From assembly GCA_017545325.1 (NCBI GenBank), contig JAFWOX010000100.1, positions 1-5,576 on the forward strand: 5,576 nucleotides of DNA. Direction: 5' to 3'. The DNA is from Oscillospiraceae bacterium (GTDB lineage: Bacteria > Bacillota_A > Clostridia > Oscillospirales > Oscillospiraceae). The position numbers and the translations under genes are program-made. The notes under the pieces were generated by a model that made no database searches, was not told the origin of the DNA, and worked only from the letters and a program-made list of their open reading frames with translations. This document shows positions 1-5,503 of this stretch, piece after piece (position 1 is the stretch's first letter; every line of letters starts with the position of its first letter).

Positions 1-114
1 ACACCTCGTCCAGCGACAGGCTTCCGGGCCATCCCCCGCGGACTATCAGCCAAGCAAGATCCTGGATGCTCGATGCCTCCACTCTTGAAGTCTCCAGGAT
101 GCCATCGCCCCGGG

Positions 115-136
115 GTGCGGATGCTTCGATCCGCAC
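115..136. repeat. Short inverted repeat in a gene-free left end
   Basis: An 8-bp perfect inverted repeat (115-122 against 129-136) encloses the six-base loop GCTTCG. It has no T-run on either side in either direction, so it is not an intrinsic terminator itself. A second inverted repeat nearby pairs ATCCTGGA (59-66) with TCCAGGAT (93-100). Positions 1-139 as a whole show no reading frame I can assign to a protein, and no tRNA-like fold. They could be intergenic repeat sequence or the far edge of an unseen neighbour. Confidence 0.4.
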
Positions 137-139
137 AGC

Positions 140-169
140 AAAAAACGGGCCGCCTCGACGAGGCGGCCC
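140..169 (-). terminator. Rho-independent terminator of the ATPase-synthase-rubredoxin operon
   Basis: On the minus strand, starting 9 bases after the rubredoxin stop codon, a GC-rich hairpin forms from 169-161 and 155-147. It has 9 bp with a five-base loop, or 11 bp if the loop closes to one base. After one G come six T residues (145-140). This is the classical stem plus U-tract, correctly oriented and placed to end the minus-strand transcript. The plus-strand side lacks a T-run, so it should work in one direction only. Confidence 0.9.
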
Positions 170-177
170 ATGCGGGT

Positions 178-345
178 TCAGGTCTGATCCGGAGGGAATT
201 CTTCCCAGGGCGGCTCCTCCGGGCGGAAGCTGGATTTCGGGGCCATGCACAGGGGGCAGACCCAGTTCTCCGGAAGGTCGGCAAAGGGCGTTCCGGCCAG
301 CTCTTCGTCGTACACCTCGCCGCACAGGGGACAGACCAGCTTCAT
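178..345 (-). CDS. Short rubredoxin (55 aa)
   Basis: This is a small cytoplasmic iron protein, expected to bind one Fe with four cysteines and carry single electrons. The two CxxC knuckles are visible: C5-P-L-C8-G and C30-P-L-C33-M, with the typical Y12-D13, W28-V29 and F40 core residues around them. The loop between the knuckles is about ten residues shorter than in classical rubredoxins, losing the usual stretch around DPxxG...PGT. The second knuckle ends in Met rather than the usual Gly. The C-terminal tail is acidic and proline-rich. ATG at 345 is chosen because translation there begins exactly at the conserved MKLVCPLCG segment and follows a strong AGGGGGGAGG site (358-349). A start at 417 would add 24 unrelated residues antisense to nothing useful. 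The start overlaps the upstream synthase stop as ATGA, which suggests translational coupling. The electron donor and acceptor cannot be told from this window. Confidence 0.92.
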   Translation of the reverse strand: MKLVCPLCGEVYDEELAGTPFADLPENWVCPLCMAPKSSFRPEEPPWEEFPPDQT

Positions 346-2378
346 GATCCTCCCCCCTTTTCCTCCACGGGGGCCAGGGCCGAGCTGAGAATGACCCGGT
401 TCGGGCCGGTCTGGCACACCTCAAGCTGATCACCGGAGGACAGGGGCCGGGACTCGTTGGGCAGGAACAGCCGCTCCGGAGAGACATAGACCGTATCCTC
501 CCGGCGTCTGCCGTTCACATAGACCACGCTGTAGGGGGTGAAGCCGGAGCCGTCGATCTCCACCATGGTCTCTCCCACGACCACCCGCGTGACCCGGATC
601 TCCTCCAGCCCCATCTTCATCTCCGTCCGCCGATAGGGACTCTCCCCGCCGTAGGCGAGCTTATCCCCGTACAGCAGGTCGTATTCCAGCATCTCCAGTC
701 CGTCCTGATACCCCTCCAGACCCATATGCTCCAGGTGGTAGTCCGTGACCACGCCGCCTCCGATCCCCGCCGCGTCCAGGAGGTGGGCCGTGAGCTGATA
801 GGCCTGCAGGTCCCGGTCCTCGCCCCCCACGCCCACGCCGTAGTTGCTCCAGATGAAATACTGGGTCTGGAAGAGGGTGCCGCAGACCAGGTCCTCCGGG
901 GAGAGGTCCAGCACCGGAAGATGATCCCCGTAGGCGATGACCATGGTCTCCTCAGGATAGTCGGCCAGGGCGGCGATCAGATCCCCCAGGAAGGCGTCGG
1001 TCCCCTGGAGCTGTTTGGCGAAATAGAGAAACTGTTCGGAAGCGTCCCCTTCAAAAACCTCGTTGCCCTTGAAGCGGATATCGTCCACCTCGCTGTCCTC
1101 CGGATATTTGCCGTGGCACTGAACGGTGACCGTAAAGACGAAATCCAGGGAATCCGTCTGCTCCATGGCCTCCAGGATGTATTTTGTCAGGACCTGGTCC
1201 TTGGGCCAGCCCTTCTCCGTGACCTGGACGCCGTTCATGTACTCCACGGAGGTGAAATCATCGAAGCCCAGGTTGGGATAGACCTCGTTCCGGCCGTAGA
1301 AGGAGCCGGTGTAGTCATGGATCGCGTGGGTCCCGTAGCCCAACTCCTTGAGGTAGTAGGCGATGCTCTCGCAGGTACTCTCCCGGAGCAGGGATTCATA
1401 GGGGTACTCGCTGATACCGAAGAAATCCAGGCTCATCCCGGTGAGGACCTCGAATTCCGCGTTCACGGTCCCCGCCCCCAGGGTGGGCATGCGCAGATAG
1501 CCGGAGGCGCAGGAATCCCGCAGCCGGGTAAAGTTGGGGATGGGATCCTCCGCCAGCTCCACCCCCCGGATCAGGGCCGGATCGAAGAAGGATTCCAGCT
1601 GGATCAGGATGATATTCGGCTTCTTCTCCGCCTCCACCGTCCCGTCCAGGTCCAGGGCGTCCACCTTGTCCTTGGAGTAGTTCTCCGGCCGGCTCACGCC
1701 GCTTTTGAAGATGCTGGTCATGAAGCAGTAGGGAAAGCCCCGCTGCTCATAGGCCGCGTTGATGCTTTCATACTGGACGGAGAGCCGGATATGCTGCGTT
1801 CCGAAATAGCCGATGATGAACAGGGCCGCAGCCAGGGCCGCCACCGTGAGGATATCCCTCCTCAGGCATTCCGCCTTTCCGCTCCGGGGAGCATGGAGGA
1901 ACAGCCAGGCCAGGAAGGCCAGGAAGAGCGCCAGCCCCGCAACCATGGCAATAAGAGCCAGGGGGGAAAAATATACGTCCGCAATGGTGAGCCCGGAGGC
2001 CAGGAGGGAAAAATCCCGGGCGGAAAAGGGGATCGCCCGGAAGGCCAGGGTGGAAGAGTTCACGATCCCGAAAACGAGCCACATCAGGGTCACAAGGACG
2101 CTGTAAAACACCTTCCGCCGCAGCACCATGGCGAACATCAGGGTGGAAAAGATGATGGCCGCGTTCAGCAGGAACATATGGGGGCTCCGGACAATGAACA
2201 GGAAAGCGGTATAGAAGGGCCGGTGGCCCAGCAGCTCGATGATCAGCTCCATAAGGGCGGACAGCGCCGCCAGGGCGGGGATCGGCCGGGTCTCCAGCAG
2301 CCTCCGCCAGGCCTCCGCCCCCCGGGTGATCCTCCCGGACAGGCCGGATATAGGTTTGGTTTCCTCCTTGGTCGTCAC
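342..2378 (-). CDS. LTA synthase family membrane phosphoglycerol transferase (678 aa) with C-terminal Ig-like domain
   Basis: This is an LtaS-like enzyme, expected to transfer glycerol phosphate from phosphatidylglycerol onto a growing lipoteichoic acid chain at the outer membrane face. Five hydrophobic segments are visible at about 33-50, 69-87, 91-110, 137-162 and 175-193, followed by a linker and an extracellular sulfatase-fold domain from about 253 to 560. Residues match the Staphylococcus aureus LtaS active site: metal ligand E262 (in LESFF), nucleophile T304 (in GAGTVNAEF), H354 and R363 (nine apart, as in LtaS), H422 (CHGKYP), and D485-H486 (YGDHLPV). Residues 590-668 form an extra beta-rich tail with a GSGF...VVYVNG pattern, resembling an IPT/TIG fold. 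The start is GTG at 2378, supported by GGGAGGG at 2391-2385 with six-base spacing. It is the second gene of the operon, 51 bases after the ATPase, and its stop overlaps the rubredoxin start. Polymer specificity is inferred; related sulfatase-fold transferases modify other envelope polymers. Confidence 0.92.
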   Translation of the reverse strand: MTTKEETKPISGLSGRITRGAEAWRRLLETRPIPALAALSALMELIIELLGHRPFYTAFLFIVRSPHMFLLNAAIIFSTLMFAMVLRRKVFYSVLVTLMWLVFGIVNSSTLAFRAIPFSARDFSLLASGLTIADVYFSPLALIAMVAGLALFLAFLAWLFLHAPRSGKAECLRRDILTVAALAAALFIIGYFGTQHIRLSVQYESINAAYEQRGFPYCFMTSIFKSGVSRPENYSKDKVDALDLDGTVEAEKKPNIILIQLESFFDPALIRGVELAEDPIPNFTRLRDSCASGYLRMPTLGAGTVNAEFEVLTGMSLDFFGISEYPYESLLRESTCESIAYYLKELGYGTHAIHDYTGSFYGRNEVYPNLGFDDFTSVEYMNGVQVTEKGWPKDQVLTKYILEAMEQTDSLDFVFTVTVQCHGKYPEDSEVDDIRFKGNEVFEGDASEQFLYFAKQLQGTDAFLGDLIAALADYPEETMVIAYGDHLPVLDLSPEDLVCGTLFQTQYFIWSNYGVGVGGEDRDLQAYQLTAHLLDAAGIGGGVVTDYHLEHMGLEGYQDGLEMLEYDLLYGDKLAYGGESPYRRTEMKMGLEEIRVTRVVVGETMVEIDGSGFTPYSVVYVNGRRREDTVYVSPERLFLPNESRPLSSGDQLEVCQTGPNRVILSSALAPVEEKGGGS

Positions 2379-2403
2379 CGCCGTCCCTCCCTTTCTTCAT
2401 TCC

Positions 2404-2419
2404 CTGCGGCATTCCGCAG
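2404..2419 (-). other. Small hairpin between ATPase and synthase genes
   Basis: The 51-base gap between the ATPase stop and the synthase start contains a 6-bp perfect inverted repeat, CTGCGG/CCGCAG, with a four-base loop. No T-run follows on the minus strand, so it should not terminate transcription. It could mark an mRNA processing or stability site, or be chance in GC-rich DNA. Confidence 0.3.
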
Positions 2420-2429
2420 ATCTCGTCGG

Positions 2430-4304
2430 TTATTCGTCTCTGTCTCCTCCCCGGCGGAGCTCTCCCCGCAGGATCCAGGCGCCGCCCCGCTGCTCCAGGT
2501 ACAGAGCGTGCAGGGCGTCCCCCGCCTCCGGGCGCTCATCGAAGAGGTACCGGGACAGGGGATCGATGAGCATGCTCTCCACGATATTCCCCACGCCCCG
2601 GCCCCCGTTTTCCAGGTTCCCCAGGGCGGCGGTGAGCAGCTGCTCCCGCAGCTCCGGGGAGAGGGTGAGGGCGATGCCCTTGTCCCGGGCCGTCCGCTCC
2701 CGGATCTTCGTCAGCAGGGCATCCAGGATCTGGGCCGCCGCGGGGGGACGGATATAGTCGAAAACGATGATGTTCGCCCCCATGCGGTTCAGCAGCTCCG
2801 GCCGGCCCAGCTCCAGCTTGAAATAGTCCTCAATATTCCGGCGGATCACCCGGCGCAGGGTATCGTAGTCCGTATCCGGGGTCACCAGGGCCTGCCTTCG
2901 GCCCCCCTCTCCCTCGCCGTAGAAGCCCAGGTTGCTGGTGAAGATGATCACGGTCTCGGTGAAGTATACCGTATTCCCCTGGCCGTCCGTCATCCGCCCG
3001 TCCTCCAGGATCTGGAGGAATTTGTCCAGGATGGAGGGGTGGGCCTTCTCGATCTCGTCGAACAGGAGTATGGAGAAGGGATGCTTCCGCACCGCGTTGG
3101 TGAGCTGGCCCCCCGCCTCGTACCCCACATAGCCCGGGGGCGCGCCCAGGAGCCGCTGGTCGGAGTGGCTCTGGCGGTACTCGCTCATGTCGAAGCGGAT
3201 GCAGCGCTCCTCGTCCCCGAAAAGGGCCTCCGCCAGGGTCTTGGCGGTCTCGGTCTTCCCGGTACCCGTGGGTCCGGCGAAGAAGAGGACCCCCTTGGGC
3301 TTCGTCTGGGAGGAGCTCTGGAGGTTGCCCAGCCCCGTGGCCGCCCGCTTCACCACGTCCAGGGCGCGGCCCACGGCGTAATCCTGCCCCTTCACCCGGC
3401 GGCGGAAGGCCTCCTCCGCGGCCCGGAGACGGGCTTCATCCAGCCGGTCCCAGGGGTTCTCCCGGATGCCGTATTTGTACAGGTCCACCACCCGGCAGAG
3501 GTCCCGGGGGGTGAGGCCCTCGTTGACGCAGAGGCTCCGGAGGCTCAGCAGCTCCGTCAGGCTCAGGCCCTCCGTGAGGCCGATGAAACGGTCGGTGATC
3601 TTCTCCAGCTCCCCGGGATGCTCCTCCAGATAGGCCCGGTCCTGCTCCCAGGCGCCGGGGGTGAAGAAGCGCCGCAGCTCCGGCCCCGTCACCAGGGCGG
3701 CCCGCTCCTCCCGCCCGGGAGGCTCCACGGCGATGCTCTTCACATTGGGATTCTGGAGATAGAACCAGGGGGGCAGGTCGTTGACCTTGTTCACGATGAG
3801 GATCATCAGGTTTTTCAGCCGGTCGATCCCCGTGGCCACGTCCCGGCTCTCCAGGGAGGCCTGGAGGAGGGTAGTAAAGCTCTCCGCGTCCCCCTGCTCC
3901 ATCCGCTCCGGGGAGACGATGTACCGGGAGGCAAATTCCAGCACCACCGCCGCCGGCTCCTTATCCTGGGCCATGGCCCGGCGGATGAGGGTCGCCGCCC
4001 CTCCCCTGCCCCGGAAATCCCCGTACTGCAGGAGCTGATTCTCCGTCATGCCCAGGGTCCGGGCAAAGCCCCGCTTCGCCTCGGCGTCCCAGGGGTTGTC
4101 GAAGCCGTTCCGGTTATCGTAAAACAGGATGTTGTGGTACCCTCTCCCGCTGAGGAAATCCTGGAGCCAGGGGCCCAGGCGCACCGCCTCCCCGCCTCCG
4201 GAGAGGCGGTAGATATCCAGCACGTTCCCCTCCAGGATCATCACGGGCTTGATGCGCCGGAAGATCTCCAGCTCCCGCTGCCACTTGGGAATCTGCTCGC
4301 TCAT
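2430..4304 (-). CDS. HSP100/ClpB-type AAA+ ATPase with degenerate N-terminal AAA-like half (624 aa)
   Basis: This is a cytoplasmic AAA+ machine predicted to form rings that unfold or remodel proteins using ATP. Residues about 335-620 are a complete Clp/HSP100 D2-type module. It has Walker A GPTGTGKT (344-351), pore loop GYVGY (391-395), Walker B LLFDE (413-417), sensor 1 TSN (456-458), arginine finger R507 in ELLNRM, sensor 2 R569 in GGRG, and a C-terminal D2-small domain. The N-terminal half (about 10-290) lacks Walker A but carries EGNVLDIY (25-32), VLEFASR (121-127) and NDLPPWF (175-181). This pattern recalls Ycf46-like or degenerate AAA modules (from memory). The usual ClpB N domain and coiled-coil middle domain are absent. 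ATG 4304 is chosen because GGGAGGG (4317-4311) lies six bases upstream. In-frame ATG 4319 would sit at the predicted transcript 5' end with no ribosome site, and the longer open frame to 5213 is antisense to the thioesterase. It is the first gene of a three-gene operon. The substrate is unknown. Confidence 0.88.
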   Translation of the reverse strand: MSEQIPKWQRELEIFRRIKPVMILEGNVLDIYRLSGGGEAVRLGPWLQDFLSGRGYHNILFYDNRNGFDNPWDAEAKRGFARTLGMTENQLLQYGDFRGRGGAATLIRRAMAQDKEPAAVVLEFASRYIVSPERMEQGDAESFTTLLQASLESRDVATGIDRLKNLMILIVNKVNDLPPWFYLQNPNVKSIAVEPPGREERAALVTGPELRRFFTPGAWEQDRAYLEEHPGELEKITDRFIGLTEGLSLTELLSLRSLCVNEGLTPRDLCRVVDLYKYGIRENPWDRLDEARLRAAEEAFRRRVKGQDYAVGRALDVVKRAATGLGNLQSSSQTKPKGVLFFAGPTGTGKTETAKTLAEALFGDEERCIRFDMSEYRQSHSDQRLLGAPPGYVGYEAGGQLTNAVRKHPFSILLFDEIEKAHPSILDKFLQILEDGRMTDGQGNTVYFTETVIIFTSNLGFYGEGEGGRRQALVTPDTDYDTLRRVIRRNIEDYFKLELGRPELLNRMGANIIVFDYIRPPAAAQILDALLTKIRERTARDKGIALTLSPELREQLLTAALGNLENGGRGVGNIVESMLIDPLSRYLFDERPEAGDALHALYLEQRGGAWILRGELRRGGDRDE

Positions 4305-4327
4305 GGCCTTCCCTCCCATGCCCGGGC

Positions 4328-4356
4328 AGTATACCACATTTTTCGCCCCGGGGCAA
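4328..4356 (-). promoter_or_regulatory. Sigma-A-type promoter for the ATPase operon
   Basis: On the minus strand, a -35 box TTGCCC (4356-4351) and a -10 box TATACT (4333-4328) are separated by exactly 17 bases. That is 4 of 6 and 5 of 6 matches to consensus. The start point would fall near 4321, giving a leader of only about 16 bases that is filled by the GGGAGGG ribosome site. There is therefore no room for a riboswitch or attenuator. Confidence 0.72.
4345..4354. promoter_or_regulatory. 10-bp GC palindrome overlapping the -35 box, possible operator
   Basis: GCCCCGGGGC is a perfect palindrome covering the spacer edge and part of the -35 box of the minus-strand promoter. The position would suit a repressor, but in DNA this GC-rich a 10-bp palindrome can arise by chance. 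No regulator gene is present in the window. Confidence 0.2.
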
Positions 4357-4373
4357 CGGCTCTTCGGTCTTCC

Positions 4374-4402
4374 TTGACTTTCTCCCGGCCTTGGGGGAAA
4401 AT
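4374..4402 (+). promoter_or_regulatory. Promoter for the acyl-ACP thioesterase gene
   Basis: A -35 box TTGACT (4374-4379) is followed after 17 bases by GAAAAT (4397-4402), matching 5 of 6 and 4 of 6 consensus positions. The start would be near 4409, giving a leader of about 43 bases. That leader holds a weak 5-bp hairpin (4409-4413 with 4419-4423) and two copies of GGAAACGGA (4404-4412 and 4434-4442), the second merging into the GGAGG ribosome site (4440-4444). Its -35 box lies 17 bases from the -35 box of the divergent operon. Confidence 0.55.
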
Positions 4403-4451
4403 AGGAAACGGATGCGTGATCCGCGATGATTCGGGAAACGGAGGTTTTGGC

Positions 4452-5177
4452 ATGGAAAACCGGTACAGGAAGGAAATCGTCATTCTGCCCAGCGTATGCG
4501 ACAGCGCCGCACTTCTGGGCATACCCGATACCTTTGCGCTGTTCATGGATATCGCCTCCGAGCACGCCGCAGCCCTGGGCTGCGGCATCCGGGAGCTGGA
4601 GGAACGGGGCCTTTTCTGGCTGACGGTGCGCACCCGGGTGCGCTTCTTCCGCCGTCCCGGGATGATGGACCGGGCGACCCTCTCCACCTGGCCGGAGGCC
4701 CCGGGGCGGCTTCGGGCGGAGCGGGACTACCTCCTGGAGCAAAACGGGGAGGTCTTGGCCGCGGGGAAGACGGAATGGGGCGTGCTGGACCAGGCCTCGG
4801 GAAGGCTGATCTCCCCCAGGGAGGTCTATCCCCCGGAGCTGACCTTCTTCCCGGAAGCGGTGTGGGCGGAGCCCTTCACCCGCCTGCCGGAGGAGCCCCT
4901 GGAGGAATACGCCCGGTATGCCGTCCGTTCCGTGGATATGGACCTGGGGGGCCATATGAACAACGTGGCCTATCTCCGGTCCCTGGCGGGGACCTTCCCC
5001 GACCCGGAATGGCAGGGGATGCGGATCCGGGAGCTGGAGATCGCCTACCGTACCTCCTGCCATGAGGGGGATACCCTGATCTGGCAGCGCCGGACCCTGC
5101 CCGACGGCGCCATGATCCTTCGTGCGGCGCTGGAGGACGGGAAGACCGCCGTCCAGGCCCGCCTGATCCCCGGCTGA
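4452..5177 (+). CDS. Acyl-ACP thioesterase, FatA/FatB family (241 aa)
   Basis: This is predicted to hydrolyse acyl-acyl carrier protein in the cytoplasm, releasing free fatty acid and ending chain elongation. It has two hotdog halves. The N-terminal one (about 5-125) contains the ERGLFWLTVRTRVRF strand region with a central-helix segment before it (28-50). The C-terminal one (about 150-241) contains the family signature DMDLGGHMNNVAYL (162-175) and YRTSCHEGD (199-207). D164 and H168 correspond to catalytic Asp and His of plant FatB, and C203 to the Cys once proposed as catalytic. The Asn two residues before the His is Gly166 here, and the Glu before the Cys is Ser202. Its length is normal for bacterial members. 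ATG 4452 is set by GGAGG (4440-4444) seven bases upstream; the frame is open further upstream only because it runs antisense to the ATPase. It is transcribed alone and divergently from the ATPase operon. Chain-length preference cannot be read from the sequence. Confidence 0.9.
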   Translation: MENRYRKEIVILPSVCDSAALLGIPDTFALFMDIASEHAAALGCGIRELEERGLFWLTVRTRVRFFRRPGMMDRATLSTWPEAPGRLRAERDYLLEQNGEVLAAGKTEWGVLDQASGRLISPREVYPPELTFFPEAVWAEPFTRLPEEPLEEYARYAVRSVDMDLGGHMNNVAYLRSLAGTFPDPEWQGMRIRELEIAYRTSCHEGDTLIWQRRTLPDGAMILRAALEDGKTAVQARLIPG

Positions 5178-5312
5178 GAAGCCCCGGCGGGGACGGGGTC
5201 CCTTATCCGTCACGGCGCGGCGGGGACGAAGGGCGAGAAAAGCGTTACGAACAACCGGACGCAGGGGCGATCAACACCCTGGCTTCCCCTTTGCCAAATC
5301 ATCTTTCTCCGC

Positions 5313-5366
5313 TGCCTCCGGCGGCCCGGTTTCTCTGGCGCGAGAGAAACCGGGCCGCCGGAGGCA
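5313..5366. repeat. 24-bp perfect inverted repeat with 6-base loop
   Basis: Positions 5313-5336 and 5343-5366 are exact reverse complements around the loop GGCGCG. An RNA from either strand would form a very stable stem. No U-tract follows on either strand, so this is not a standard intrinsic terminator. A perfect stem this long is far beyond chance and suggests a recently made or selected palindromic repeat unit. Confidence 0.93.
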
Positions 5367-5453
5367 AACCATCGGGGGAAAAGAAACGCCCCGCCGGCGA
5401 GGCGGCCTGGGAGAATGGATCATACCTGCGAAAACTGCATATCTGTTCGTTGT

Positions 5454-5503
5454 GTTCCCTCATCAGGCGCTCCGCGCCTGCTTCCCCCAGGGGAAGCCAG
5501 GGT
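5454..5503. repeat. Double-hairpin palindromic intergenic repeat
   Basis: Two adjacent hairpins follow a CCCTCATCAG lead-in. CAGGCGC (5464-5470) pairs with GCGCCTG (5474-5480) around TCC. GCTTCCCC (5480-5487) pairs with GGGGAAGC (5490-5497) around CA. From memory, sequences with a TGATGAGG edge, a variable hairpin and a GCTTCCCC...GGGGAAGC hairpin recur many times in Oscillospiraceae-type genomes. Only one full copy is present here, so copy number cannot be shown from this window. The right edge supplies one arm of the 15-base inverted repeat described above. Confidence 0.6.

Larger units (their letters stand above)
5276..5503. repeat. 228-bp nested element bounded by 15-base inverted repeats
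   Basis: ACCCTGGCTTCCCCT (5276-5290) is the exact reverse complement of 5489-5503. Between the two arms lie the long 24-bp hairpin (5313-5366), a 5-bp hairpin (5391-5395 with 5401-5405), and the double-hairpin repeat. I see no clear target-site duplication outside the arms, and no transposase. It may be a non-autonomous miniature element, or two copies of one intergenic repeat in opposite orientation, the left one truncated. Confidence 0.5.

Noticed and set aside
66..429. Overlapping plus-strand open frames at the left end.
   Set aside because: They cross the operon terminator and run antisense to the rubredoxin, with no recognisable protein features.
1768..2412. A 214-codon minus-strand frame starting before the synthase.
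   Set aside because: It is an alternative frame overlapping the membrane segments of the synthase, with low-complexity translation. The synthase frame has clear homology and a proper ribosome site.
726..5177. A plus-strand open frame of 1483 codons running antisense through the synthase and ATPase genes into the thioesterase.
   Set aside because: All three genes are in the same phase, so this frame reads antisense to each minus-strand codon; it would be interrupted only by TTA, CTA or TCA codons, which this GC-rich genome avoids. The translation is proline-, glycine- and histidine-rich low-complexity noise. Only the last 241 codons are the real thioesterase.
5182..5206. A possible intrinsic terminator just after the thioesterase.
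   Set aside because: The stem is only 5 bp with competing pairings and the tail is TTAT rather than a T-run, so it is mentioned in the region note but not called.
4305..5213. An N-terminal extension of the ATPase of 303 codons.
   Set aside because: It is antisense to the well-supported thioesterase gene, crosses both promoters, and has no domain. The ribosome site and promoter place the start at 4304.
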